Below, piece by piece: positions 10,590 through 22,292 of a DNA stretch of 64,000 bases. Under the pieces are notes generated by a model. The model did not search any database. It saw only the letters and a program-made list of their open reading frames with translations, and was not told the DNA's origin. Within the stretch, counting starts at the first letter, position 1; each line of letters opens with the position of its first letter. Origin of the DNA: Eucalyptus grandis. Taxonomy: Eukaryota > Streptophyta > Magnoliopsida > Myrtales > Myrtaceae. The translations under genes were made by a program, and so were the position numbers. The DNA is taken from assembly GCF_016545825.1 (NCBI RefSeq), contig NC_052614.1, positions 59,837,864 through 59,901,863 on the forward strand, read 5' to 3'.

Positions 10590-13254
10590 TGTGTACATCC
10601 GGATTTTCACTCGACGGAATTGTGATCCTCAAGCGATTAGTAGTCATCACCTCAACACCAAACTCGTCACCGGACGATGTCATTCACGTCACTGCCGTGT
10701 CTTGCCAACTGTGCCTTCCCACCACCAACCGCGACACCTCAGTCGAGCCACCTCGCTCTGCCAAGTTAGCATAGCTCTGACATATCACCCGAGCCATCGT
10801 TGATTTCGCCTCCTCAACCTCACCCACGACGCTACCGCATCACCTGTGACTCCACGTCACCACGAGTCCAGCCACTAGCCCTCAGCGTGACGCCACCGTG
10901 ATGCCACCCAGCTGTCCGCACCGCTTTCTCTCTCCATGTGTCCTTCCTCATGGACGACAACAGCTATAGGTGGAAGAAGAAACGCGAAGAACAAAGCCCC
11001 GTGCCATTCCCTCACTCCCACCGTTTCTCTAAAATGGGCGACATGTCACCAGCTGGCAAAACTTCTATTCTAAGTCAACAAACGTGATTGCAAGAGGAGC
11101 TGATCAGCAATGCCACCAGCCCCCACGTTGCTCCCTTTTGGCTGCCAAGTATACAAGTCAAACGGTGGAGGCATGGGGAGACCAGGAAACAAAAATAGCA
11201 GCGGTATTTCCCTCTCCTTCCTCCATTTCCTACCTCATCGCCGATCCTCACACTCTCTCTCGGTGTTTTTCTCATCTCGCGCACGACACCACAGTCCCGA
11301 CAATCAACCTCACCAGCGACGCGTCCTCGTCCAACGACCGCTCGTGCCACCTTGCCGTCCGGCGTCATTTCCTTCACACAACTCGGACCGCTTGAAAACA
11401 GCTGCAACCGGGACTTCCAAGACCTCATCAAGCCGTGTCAACACTCGACTCAGACCTGAGGCAAGTGAATTACTGCCCGTTTACGGTACATAAGTTGTCG
11501 TTTGTACGTCAAGGTCGATTTCCTTGAGTTGTAGTCACCTCGGTTGGTTTCATGCTTAATTGTGTTCATCAACAGTTTCGGAAAATACGTGTTGTGAGTA
11601 GTGGTGATATGTCAGTACATTGAATATATTAATATATTGTTGGAATGCTTGATATTGAAGTGTGCATTGTTTTGAGCTTAATTGACACGAGTTATGGACG
11701 AATCTGAGGTTACGATGATTCTTGGGTCAATTTACCGTGGACTGAAATTTTCTAATTTTGTGCAGGTCTTTGTAGTACAAATTTGATAAGACTTTCTTCA
11801 CGAAAGTTATACGTTATGCCTTGTTTTACAACATGCTTTAAATTCAGATTTTTCAAACTTTATATGTGCAAAATATATTTAAAAAATTATGCAGGTTCGA
11901 AATTATTTTTATAAGCCGTTTCCAAACCTTTACTCGGTTTCCATTTTCTACAGGATTTTATTTATAAACAATTTGAACTTGTGTCCTTCATAAAATTTTT
12001 AGATCACATCTTAAAATATAATATGGAATTTTTCCATGATTTTTGGAGTTTAATTAGGCGTCCAAAATGCCATTTCCTGAACTTGTTGCAATCTGGATTT
12101 TCCTTGTTTTGATCCGAATTGCAGAAAATTATTGAGACCTGTACAAGCTAAACCTAACTTTGACTTCTTCACAAAAAACCTTCCTCAGAGTCTCATCCAT
12201 GTGTTAACATTTTGTAATTTTTCGAACTGATTTACTTGGCAAATGCCCTGATTTCTTCAAGCGGGGGCGCTGCCCTCTTTCTGCTAATTTTGGCTAAACT
12301 CCCTTTTGTAAACCATCATTTTGGCTAACACTGCCAAACTAAATATTTGTATCATTTCTATAGCTTATAAAGTATAGTTGATGATAGACACTGAACGATT
12401 CTTGTACATTAACTTAGTGGATGGCATATTTAAAATTGAATTATGGAATTGCTGCACCAAGGAATGAGTGTGTGATTTGGGAATGCCGTCGGTCCTTGGG
12501 ACAATGATGCCCCGAGTGGTAGTAGTGATGCCTAGAGGGATAACTAGGTTCCTTTGAATGCTTGGGGGGTGTAACACGGTTCTCTCAAATGTTCTCGCGA
12601 TGCTAGATGGGTGCAAGATGCCCAAGGGGTAACAGGGTTCCCCGGAAGATGGTAGTAGCTAATTCATAGCAAAAAATGATCATTGATATTCTTAGATTTC
12701 ATTCAAGTTTTATTGAGTCACTGTTTTTAGAGGAAATGTTTCCCCTTGTTATCCTAATTTTGAGAAAGGTTCTCGGGCAAGTTGATTTCGAAATAGTCTT
12801 TCTATATTTTATATTTAAACTTCATCGCACGTGCTGTTATTGACTTATGTGGTATAAAATGGTTAGTAATTTGCTTGCTGAGCTTTGCGCTCACTCTTGG
12901 TTGATCATTATTTCTCAGATCAGTAGCATTTTAGGAAGACCAAGCCAAGATTTTGGACATATTGTGGGTGGGAGACAGATGATATAGTATATGCATGGTA
13001 TCCAAATCGGGGTGATGCAGCTCCTAAGGCTTCTAGGTGTGGTACGGAGTAGTGGTACCTTTTTGCTCGTCCCCTAGTATACCTTGACCCTGTCACCTAA
13101 AATATACATAAACAAGAAATGAAATGAGATTGCCTAGTTTGTATTTCCATGTGTGTTCCTTTGAATTTTTATATATCTTGGGTGTTCTTTAACCGTATAC
13201 GCTTCTGCATACTTAAGAAGTGAAAAGACTTTAGTAATTGTGTTAGTCATGACA
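10590..13254 (+). mobile_element. Probable solo LTR (2.7 kb) inside the MULE-like element
   Basis: The block separates two halves of the palindromic MULE-like core (10360-10589 and 13261-13559). It starts TGTGTACATCC and ends GTCATGACA, consistent with TG...CA. It has a GC-rich first third (about 10600-11470), like the two LTRs to the left, then AT-rich sequence. A stretch around 12870-12960 (GAGCTTTGCGCTCACTC, then TTCTCAG) resembles the 3' part of Ty3-type LTRs. No unambiguous 5-bp target duplication was found and no coding domain is present, so the class is inferred. Open frames at 10591-10803, 11075-11431 and 11084-11493 are products of the GC-rich part. Confidence 0.45.
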
Positions 13255-13559
13255 TACTGAGGGCATCGCAATCCACCTCACCCACAGCCCCCAAGCCTCA
13301 CGGAGGCTTGCCGGCCACTATGGGGAAAAGAAGCAAAGAAGGAAGAAAAGAAAAAAAGAAAAAGAAAATAGGTAATAGAAAATAAAATATTATTAAAAAT
13401 TGTCTACATCGTGTCGGTCGGACGACCGGCTCTCACGTTAACGCTAGCTAGTCAAAATTACATAAATACAAAATGTTTAAGATTGAATTGATCCAAAAGA
13501 AAAAATGATGACTGAATTAAAACAATTACAAGGGGTTTATAAGTTTTTTGATAATTCTC
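13255..13559. mobile_element. Right arm of the split MULE-like element
   Basis: Inverted counterpart of 2663-2869 plus 10360 onward; contains AATAAAATATTATTAAAAATTG and a GGTCGGACGACCGG palindrome at about 13416. It ends near 13559. Confidence 0.55.
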
Positions 13560-14049
13560 CCATCTTTGGAAGCTTTCTTGGCAATTATCAAGTCTCTTCC
13601 TTAATGAATTCCGCTTGTGTGGAGTTTATACATCTCTTTAAGCAAATTTTGATGCCAGCCCATGGTGCACGGTGGTTAAAATCAAATACAAGTTTTAGAG
13701 ATATGTTTATTTATGCTCTATTTGTTTCGCGAAAAGTGTGACTTTTTTAGGAAATATTTTATAGAAAGTCATTTTTCAGGAACATAATAATATTTTTTTA
13801 ATATTTAGCTAAAACCTAAAAATGAATTAGAAAAAATTTTCTATTGTGTCGTATGAAAATCCAATTTGATTTTCTTGAAAAAAATTACAAATAAAATCGA
13901 ATTTTTAATTATTTTTCTTTTTTCAATAGCCCCAACCTCAGCCACCTTCGAACTCGCCTCCTCCCGCGACTGCGTCCTCACAGCTAGCGAATGCGCAGAC
14001 TCTGCTGCCGAGGATCCTAAAATTTGCAAGCAAGTCAGGGAAGAATTGC

Positions 14050-14484
14050 TATTTCCTTGCGAGGATTGAGCATTTATTGAGTGCTTTGACCTGTTCGAAC
14101 GTGTTGATCGCCTCATCAATCATCTCGCCCTGCCTGCAAAGCATGATGGTGTGGCACATGTAACACTCGTTCTTCAAATTTGGTCTCGCCTTTGATTGCT
14201 CGAGGAACCTTCGAATCTCATCGAAGTGGTTCAACTTTGTCAGCTTCAAGATTGTGGTGGAGAAGGGATGCGGTCGAGGTGGAATTGTAGGGTGAGGGCT
14301 GCTAAGTGACAAATGTGTGATGATACACTCGAGGTTCTTTTTGCTCTGGAGGAGGAAGAGAGTCACTCGGGTCTTCTCCTTTGACGAGAGAGGGGCGTTC
14401 GAGTGCGGCGATAGGATCAACAATGACAAGCGGTGGCGGTGGTTCAGGGAGATTGAACGGAGTCAAGCAAGCGGCAACATGCAT
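14050..14484 (-). pseudogene. PPR-type gene fragment (N-terminal part)
   Basis: Two overlapping frames on the minus strand together resemble the N-terminal part of a short organellar PPR protein. The first frame (14484-14302) reads through VYHHTFVT. The second (14429-14049) reads HPFSTTILKLTKLNHFDEIR, then RRFLEQSKARPNLKNE and GEMIDEAINTFEQVKALNK, which fits PPR helix pairs of about 35 residues. The frame change near 14330 and the loss of everything after the second repeat show that it is broken. A functional copy would carry many more repeats. It lies between MULE-like ends, so it may be a captured fragment. Confidence 0.5.
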
Positions 14485-14514
14485 GGCATTTGAGCTTCAA
14501 CGGCAAGGTTGGTC

Positions 14515-14830
14515 GGTGTTAAGAGCAAACCACGTCTTCATCTAATAGCTTAAGTTTTTAGAACAATTAGTAATGATCCTACAAAATTTCATATGATATC
14601 AAAGCAAGAGGTCTGCATTTCAAATCTTTTCATGCTCCTATTTGCTTCCCCAATTATATATTTTCACGCTTTAAGTTTAGGCTAAAGTTCAGCCCATGTA
14701 TGAGGGGGAGTGTTAGAGTAATTACACCCAGTCTATGCGTAAGGGGGAGTATTAGAGAAATTAAATATTAAACCATATTTTTATCTATCAGCTTAAGTTT
14801 TTTAGAATAGTCACTAGTGGTCTCATAAGA
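14515..14830 (+). mobile_element. TRIM-like remnant with PBS- and PPT-like motifs
   Basis: Short direct terminal repeats (CATCTAATAGCTTAAGTTTT near 14539 and TATCTATCAGCTTAAGTTTT near 14782) enclose an initiator-Met-type primer-site relic (TATCAAAGCAAGAGG near 14596). Two copies of a purine-rich GGGGGAGTRTTAGAG string follow (14705-14755). This is the layout of a terminal-repeat retrotransposon in miniature. It is small and non-coding. Confidence 0.5.
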
Positions 14831-14929
14831 GAAAATTATTTTCCTCACCTTTGAAAGTGTTTTTTCCATTGACCAAACAATGTTTTTCTTAACTAGTTTA
14901 TGTTCTGTGAACTAAACGTCGAAAAATCC

Positions 14930-15870
14930 AAAACACTTTTTTTTTAGGATAAAATTGAAACTTAGATAGTTTAGTGAGGATGATGTTGGAAGGAATAAAA
15001 TTTGTTAGTCCTTTAGCTCATGACAAGTTTGGAGATGTGTTAAATGTCGCATTTCTGAAATGCAAATAGATTTTTTTTTCTTCCAATCTTGCCTTGTCTC
15101 AGTTCCATAATTCCGAATATACTTTTGAAAACCCTAACTTTGCCTCAACTATCAATTAGTAATCGACAAACAGCTAGTGAGTGACCGCCACCTTCATCTA
15201 AGGTTGCGTGACATTAGGCGAGGCTGGCCAACGGCCAATTTGGCTTGCCAACAACGGATGAGTTCTGTTGGCAAATAGTTCGAAGTTTTTCATTAAAAAA
15301 AAAAGAAGCAAAAATCATTTACTAAGTGTAGTTCATACTAAATGCTATTTTAAATCAAAATTGCTTTTAAGTGTGTTTTTAAAATACACCAAACACTAAT
15401 ACATTTCAAATACTCTTTTAGCTCAAAGGTTTTTGTATTTTCCTAAAGACATTCTTCCAAAACCAAATTAAACGCACCCTAAAGCGACCTAAATTAAAGG
15501 TGGACTTGCCTTGTTTTGAGCGTTTGTGAAGAAAAAATTTGTACCAAAGGCCCTTGAAATTGTGTTATCAAACACCAAAATTTTATCTCAGGTGCCTTTG
15601 AGAGCTAAAGTTTGAATTGCTGAACGAGAAGTACTCTAAGTCATTTTATATTCTCTTGAAAAAAGATATTAGTGTAGCAAAATTTTGTATACATATACAT
15701 ACATGTGTGTGTATATATATTTATATACTTTATTAGTTATTTTTACTATCGGCAAGTAATTCCACAAATGTGTTAATTCGCAGTATATGCACTGGCAGAT
15801 GATTGTAGAAAGCACACAGGTCCATGCTCGTAAACCATTTGACAGATTTATAAAGAGCACATAGAAAAAG
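14930..15870. other. Intergenic, no gene seen
   Basis: AT-rich, with a TATATATATTTATATA run near 15713-15727. Short frames are not convincing. Confidence 0.4.
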
Positions 15871-16066
15871 CCTCATAAAGCAGTACCCTAAGCCGGAACC
15901 CTCGAATTGTATGAACTCCCACTTTATATTCAAGGACATCCGTCCGAGCACGGCAGCCACAATAGCCATCGTCCGCGCGTCACATCGGCATCACCTCGGC
16001 ACCATCGACCATGGAAGCCGTGAACACCAAGACGGCGATCACGACGAACTTCAAGGTGGATTTAAT
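15860..16066 (-). pseudogene. Possible broken small secreted-peptide gene
   Basis: On the minus strand from about 16066 the frame reads IKSTLKFVVIAVLVFTASM, then VDGAEVMPM, a stop, then RADDGYCGCRARTDVLEYK and about 25 more residues to a second stop near 15860. The first part is an excellent signal peptide (basic start, hydrophobic core, small residues at VDGA) typical of plant secreted peptides. The expected start codon is ATT instead of ATG, and an in-frame TGA follows the mature start. A CGC motif lies after the stop. I do not recognise the family. Confidence 0.25.
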
Positions 16067-16130
16067 GGTAGTCCCCACTCCTTCCTTACATTGTTAGGTG
16101 GAACAAAACTCATGAATTAATGAAAGAGAA

Positions 16131-17723
16131 GTTGGTTCTTGAGAGAAAGTACACGAAGGAATTGCCTCACGAGGGAAAATGTTATTGGCCTGATTAAATC
16201 ATTCCTCATGAGGTACACTATATTGATCATAGTGCACGGTTACCTGCTACTTTCCGTGTCCCTTTTCGGCGTATGGACATGATTTCACAAGTGATTGTGA
16301 AAATTTGATGGATTGGGTTTAATTTGGTAGATGATCATACATTAATTGATTTATTCATTTGATAACTTGTTGTACCAAACGCATCTATTAGGAATTTTCT
16401 AATTATACTGTCTTTATAGAACATTTTATAAGCCATATCTAGTAACGTTCAACTCATCAATTTTTCAATCTGGTTAGTTCGCTAGCGATAATGTGATGTC
16501 TCACTATACATTCTTTCAATCATATTTCGTTTAACATCTTTGAGCAAAGCTTTTTTTTTGTTGTTGCTAATTTGCTCATACTTGATTATCTTATTAATCT
16601 TCCTTTTACTCGAAGTTCTCGATTGCTTAATTTCAACAGCAACATCATGCTTTCAATCCAGCACAGACATTTTTGTCTGCATGTATCTCGTGGTTTTGGA
16701 CGAAAAGGAGGCATAGAAAGTGAGTCACATCATTTCGAGCTTATTTGCTTTCGAGAAATTGAAATAAAACATGTCGGCTAATTCAGCCATCACATCTATC
16801 CCCTCAACCAATTAGTGCTTTTTAGCTGAATTTGCACGTTCAATCTTCTCATAATGATTCATGTTTGGGATCGCTCATTTTTCTGCACCACGACAAAACA
16901 ATCTTGATTGAGAACCCAAAAAGGCCCTCGAATTATTGGCCTATGCCGAGGGACGCGCATGGCCGAGATTCCTCCAGTTTTTAGATTTGACTTTTAGACT
17001 GTTGTCTTCAGCATATTTTTTCTTTGTAATCATCTTGCTCCTTAAATGATGACCTCAGCACGGACGTGTAAATTGTTCGGAAATAGTACGATCAAGAATC
17101 TTTTCTTAACATTAAGTAATTGTTATTATTTTCCGAGGAAGATGGTCCACAAATCACTTTTAAAAAAAAACAATTATACAATCAAGATCGAGATTATAAT
17201 AATAATATATTTTCAGAGAAGGGAGGAGGCAGTTTGTCTCTTGGAAAATATCTCACATGTGTTCAAATTGCTTACCTGTTTTTTTGACAATACTGAGCAT
17301 TTTCATTTATTTTAGGGAGTCAATTCATGAAGTCGGTGGTTAACTTTGAACAAGTCTTTTGTTTCATTTAAATTAAGTTATGGGTTCAATGATTACATGA
17401 AATTCAAATGGCATTTTCTATGGACACATAAGTTGATGGGGTTATATACCCCTTTTACTGCCAAAATCATAGGAAAAAAAAGATTTTGATTAAAGAGTGA
17501 CGCTTAAAGAGAACAAAACTATGTGCAATAAAAAAAAGCACTTTTTACAATTTCAAAATATAATAGTGATCCGCAGACATTCGTCAACTATCCAAAAGAC
17601 AAAAGGAAAGGACAAAAACAGCCTCCTCGAAACTAACTTGCGAGAGTTAAACCTTGCCCTTGACCCTATACTGTGTTGCACACTATTTGGCAAATCTATT
17701 CCCAATCTTATTTGCATTAGGCT
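16131..17723. other. Intergenic, no gene seen
   Basis: AT-rich flank between the possible peptide pseudogene and the 3' end of the kinase gene. It probably includes the 3' untranslated region of the kinase near its right end. No repeats with clear borders were recognised. Confidence 0.4.
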
Positions 17724-19830
17724 TCAACAGCTTCTCAAGGGAGAATTCAATCCATTCGTGTGGTTGTTGTGTCTAAGAGCAGAATCAGAGTGACTTGGAG
17801 ACTTCGTTGGAGGCCTGACATCTTGGTGATGGTGACGGTGATTGTGTCTATGGCCCTGGTGAAGTTGATGGTTATGGTGACGATGCCCATTCCTTTTCTT
17901 CACTTCCTTCCGTTTTCCTTCTTTCTGCAATGAATCAATCTCCATGGGGACTGTGTAGACAAATGGGCCAATTGGGATGTCATCAAAGTTCTTGAGTGGC
18001 TCCAAGGTCTTGACCACTGTGCTCATGGTTGGCCTCATCTTGGGCCTGTGGCTCAGGCACTGGTAGGCCAGCGTGGCCGCCTTCCGTGCCCCGCTCTCGG
18101 AGTATTGCCCCTCGAGCCTCGGGTCCATCAATCGTGAGAGCTTCTTGGAGTCATTCAGCATGGGCCGGGCCCACTCAGCAAGGTTTTGCTCCCGGTGAGG
18201 GCGGTTCTTTTCCACGGATTTCCTTCCGGTCAGGAGTTCTAGGAGTACTACACCGAAGCTATAAACGTCGCTCATCGCTGTCAAATGGCCTAAAAGGCAA
18301 ATGAACACACATTTGACTTTAGTGATGGAACATATGATGTTTATAAAGATGTAATGCATTTATCATTTTTTTTTCTTTATATACTTTAAAGGGTAGGAGG
18401 GGGATCAAAGCAACTAACTGTTTTGAAACGTGAACATAAGGGTTAGGAAATATTTGGTTTGAACCAAACTACTTAGTCTACAGGCGTGCAAACTCTTCAT
18501 TGCAACCCTATTGACCTGCTGAAAAATATGAGCTCTCTCCATATGAGGAGCAAATGTTCAAGACGTAAATTCATTAAAAGTTTGCTACTATATGATTTGA
18601 AGTATGATCTAATGAAAGATAGTGTCGCCCTATTATGAATGAGCTACTTGCTTGATGGTGAATTTGGCTTTACTTAGTAAAAACAATGTGCTCTATGGGA
18701 AAAAAGAATTGAACTTCTTTCTGGGTAATCTTAGAGAAAAAAAATTACCAGTCATGATGTATTCAGGGGCAGCATAGCCGTGTGTCCCCATCACTCTGGT
18801 TGAGACATGTGTGTCATCACCTTCTGGACCATCTTTTGCAAGCCCAAAATCTGAGAGCTTTGCCGTATAATCCTGCATAAAGTTTGCAAAAATCAATAAG
18901 AAATAAAGCGACAATATCATTCAATTCCGGTGAAAACACAAGTTGGGGATGGGAAGGCAAATAGGACATTGAATGGATGCTCACAGAGTCTAACAATATG
19001 TTTGATGCCTTGAAATCTCTATAAATGACCGGATTCTCTGCTTCGTGCAGGAACGCCAGACCCTTTGCCGCTCCGACCGCTATTTTCATTCTCGCGGACC
19101 ACGGTAAAGTTGCCGCATACCCTGAAGACCGATACCAATGCATTAGTTTCCTTAAAAGCCACAAGTGAGAGAATATTGTTGGACTCTGAATTGATCAAAT
19201 ACGTACTTCTGAATAATTGGTTTTCCAAGCTCCCTCGAGGCATGTATTCATAGACCAGAAGTCTATGTTCATCTTCACAACAGTAACCAATCAGCTTCAC
19301 CAGATGAGGATGCCTCAATTGCCCAAGAAGGATCACTTCTGTCTGTGGATAAGAAGGAATCAAAATGATTAAAAATTACGTCATTTGTAAGGAAAAGATT
19401 TTCGGTGTGGTCAGGATGACGGAAAGGTCTTTGGACGTACCAGCCACTCCCTATGACCCTGCATCCCTTCCAAATCCAGGAGCTTGACGGCGACGGGCTG
19501 GGCCTTCAGCCCGGGCCGCAGCTTGTCGTCGATGAATCCCTTGTGTACGGGCCCAAACCCGCCTTGCCCGAGGAAGTTGCTCGATGAGAAACTCTGCGTT
19601 ATCAGCTTCAGCTCCTGGTGGGCGAACACATGGAGGTTTGATCCGGCGAGTGATATCGAGAGGTCCTCCGAGAGTGTCGTCGAACTGGGGTTGCTCAAAT
19701 CCAGTAGAGAGAGCCTCTGGAACGAGTTCTGCTTTGTCACCTCCTTCTTGGGCTTGCACTTCTCGGTTTCTTCCTTCGTTTTGTAACAGCTCAGGACCAT
19801 ACACCTCCATGAGATCTTCTTCACAGCCAT
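17724..19830 (-). CDS. RIPK: RIPK-type receptor-like cytoplasmic kinase (RLCK-VII), 450 aa
   Basis: Five coding exons: 19830-19441, 19342-19207, 19121-18985, 18872-18749 and 18289-17724, all with GT-AG introns. Summed length is 1353 nt (450 codons plus TGA), with no internal stop. The start chosen gives [10 protein letters not shown], as in Arabidopsis RIPK; an upstream in-frame ATG at 19893 is less likely. Kinase landmarks are GQGGFG (88-93), VAVK lysine (116), YRDFKASN catalytic loop (209-216, RD-type), DFG (229-231) and AAPEY (255-259). These predict an active Ser/Thr kinase. In Arabidopsis, RIPK phosphorylates RIN4 and acts in RPM1/RPS2 immune signalling at the plasma membrane. There is no Gly2 for myristoylation. 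The C-terminal tail is histidine-rich ([15 protein letters not shown]) and ends NSPLRSC. Upstream of the start lie a minisatellite (20367-20480) and CT/GA-rich DNA. Confidence 0.93.
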
Positions 19831-20366
19831 TTGCAGAAAAGCTTCTGATTGAACTGATCCAGGAACTTCAGAACTTGCACTTCTTGGATGCAAACACTAA
19901 GCAATCATCCTAATCTTTCTTGTCAAGAAATGGAAGAACTGACGAAGAATGAGAGGCCTGATACAAGAGATCTGGGCGTTGCAGATCGCAAGATGGTTGG
20001 TGGGACTCTTCAAAGGCAGAGACAAATTGTGGGCTAATGGTTTTCAAATCATCACCTGCTCTCCAGTCCAATTGCAGACATAAAGTCGAAGAAGGAGGAG
20101 AAGGAGAAGGAGAAGAGAAGGTTACGACTTGGTTTTGGCAAAGTGAATGGGGTTTTATATTTGTAGTCTCATGTTCTACACACAGCATGGAATTCTTCCA
20201 CTGCAACGCATATGTCTGTCGGAGAGGGGCTATAGTTTATTGATTTATGAAAAGAGTGATGGGTGATAAGTCCACATAGGTGGTTCAAGAGGCAAAAGAC
20301 AGTGCTGCCCTCCCTTGACTTTGGGTGGAGTATCTACAGAATTTGGATCAAAAGCTCGGTACTACT

Positions 20367-20480
20367 GTTTCTTGGAAACCAAGGGGACCGGTGGCACATT
20401 CAAGACTAGTATTTCTTGGTAGTAGAATTTCTTGGGAGCAAAGGGCACCGGTGGCACATTGAAGACTAGTCCCTGAAACT
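20367..20480. repeat. 60-bp tandem repeat, two copies, upstream of the kinase
   Basis: The unit contains RGGSACCGGTGGCACATT and AAGACTAGT. Copies start at 20367 and 20427 (period 60) and differ at a few bases. It sits about 540 bp upstream of the kinase start codon. Confidence 0.7.
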
Positions 20481-21928
20481 TGCTAGAGACGGCACAGAAC
20501 TTCTTGACTTCATCAGCTTTTTTATTAGGTAGAAACTATTAGAAGGTGTTAAACTTGTGTGGGGTTTGCATAATTTTTTGTTGCTTCTAATCCATGACTT
20601 TAGTATGATTAAATCCAACAAGTCACTTTCATAAATAAATATAGGTTGTAAGAGGTAGACATATTTAGGAATGATCACTTTTAAAATGAACATGTTCTAC
20701 ACGCTATTAGAGTTGGTTCTCAATTTTTGAAATCAAGAATCGTACCGTTGATCCTAGGACCAAACCAATTGGTGTTTTGGGCCATCCAGGGACTGGTTTA
20801 CTTTTATTTTTATTTTATTTTTTTTATTTTTACGTCATAATGATTTAGTTACGTTGGAATGCTAAATCTCATTATCTTTTTTTTTTTTTTTTTGGTTTTA
20901 AAGAGAGTCAAAGAATTTGGTTTTAAACTGGTTTTACCAAAGAATCAACCTCGAAACCACTTCAAAATAGGTTCAAGGCCATGAATCGTGAATTGAATTG
21001 AATTCTCAAATCTTTTGCTTGAAAGATGATCAATTGGTTCTCATATTAAATTGGCCATAATTGTTCATCCTTGGACACATATACATCACTTGAAGGCAAG
21101 AATTATGCAGTTTAAGGCTCTCACCAACAACAATTCAAGTCAACAACTTAGTTTCCCTCGTCTCATTGAAATCCAATTAAATTAGAGTTTGTGCAAACCG
21201 TCCTCGGAGGCAAAGGCTCTTAGCCAATAGGCGATAAACAATGATAATCATGAACATGGACATGGACATAACCCAAAAAAAAAAAAAAAAAATTTCTAAG
21301 ATCTATCCTTGTCTTTTGATGACGATACACAATGATTAATTATAATTTAGGTTGGTCACATCAGTTTAATTTTCCTCCAAATTTGGTACGTCTGCTCCGC
21401 GGCTGCCTTAGCTTCTAGAAGTTCGATTAAATAATGTAAAAGAAGAACAATCCATGAGCTGAGTACATGGTATTGGTATCACATTTTACATGTCTCCAAT
21501 ACCCGGATCGCCAAAAAAAAAAAAAAAAAGTTGACTGAATCAAATCATCCGCCACCCTCCGATGCGTGGAAAATCTCACGCCAGATACTGTATACGGTTG
21601 ACCATACGTATATCGAGTGGGACCGGGTTGGCTTTACATGTTTTTTTTTTTTCCAATTGGACGAGGAGGGGCGTTTTGGTCCGCGCGGGAGTAGGTGAGG
21701 CGGGCCGGCGTTCCCCACGACGTCCGTGTCAACGTTTGGAAAGTCAAGGGGCAGTTTCGTCTTTTCGGCGGGGAAGGTGTTGGCCTCGTTCCAGACTTCC
21801 CCCAGTCCCCACGGGGGACCTCCTTGAGGTCGAGTCCTGTCTCGACGGCGGAAACGACAAGGGGAAAAGGACAAAAGTCGAGATAATAAATTTTTCTTGG
21901 ACAAAAGTTTCGAAAACGTTTTCCTCAT
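20481..21928. other. Intergenic upstream of the kinase gene
   Basis: AT-rich with poly-T/poly-A tracts (20880-20894, 21276-21292, 21514-21529) and a locally GC-rich patch at 21655-21860. Frames across the patch overlap on both strands and lack family similarity. No gene was recognised. Confidence 0.4.
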
Positions 21929-22292
21929 TTTCCGTCGTTTATTTCACAGAAAATAAATTTTTTTGGCAAAATGTTAAGTGGAAAATATTTTCCTCACTTG
22001 TTCTTATCTCACACCTCTACAAATCCTCATTTCCTTTCTTTTTATTCTTTTTTTTTTATTCGAATGATTTTTTTATTTTTTTTTTATTTTCTTTGTTTTC
22101 CATTTTCACGAAAACGAACCTTTATTGTCGATCTCAAAAATGTTCGTTTTCATGCTCACCAATGTCAGGTGAAAAATATTTTCCAAACATTTTTAAGTTT
22201 TAATTAAACAAAAAATATTCATTTTTTTGAAAATGACTTCCTGAAAAATATTTTTCGAAATGTCCCATTTTCCACGAAATAAACGGATCCTG
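21929..22292. mobile_element. MULE-like MITE (short)
   Basis: The ends are inverted: GTCGTTTATTTCACAGAAAAT at the left and TTCCACGAAATAAACGGATC at the right. Subterminal GAAAATATTTTCC-type blocks occur in both arms around a T-rich core. It belongs with 62104-62744 and the ends at 13716 and 14922. No target duplication could be fixed. Confidence 0.5.

Larger units (their letters stand above)
13716..14922. mobile_element. Candidate Pack-MULE-like element carrying a PPR fragment
   Basis: The left border has the pattern TTTGTTTCGCGAAAAG followed by tracts of the type GGAAATATTTT and GTCATTTTTCAGG. The right border has TTTTCCTCAC, then GTGAACTAAACG, the inverted form of the same ends. Comparable ends bound the elements at 21929-22292 and 62104-62744. 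Between them lies a fragment of a PPR gene. A clean 9-bp target duplication was not found, and the arms are too diverged to define exact borders. Confidence 0.35.

Noticed and set aside
10591..11493. Frames of 70-127 codons rich in Ser, Pro, His and Arg.
   Set aside because: Compositional frames in the GC-rich third of a probable solo LTR.
19451..19913. Frames of 100-119 codons on both strands over the first kinase exon.
   Set aside because: Shadows of the RIPK exon 1 frame.
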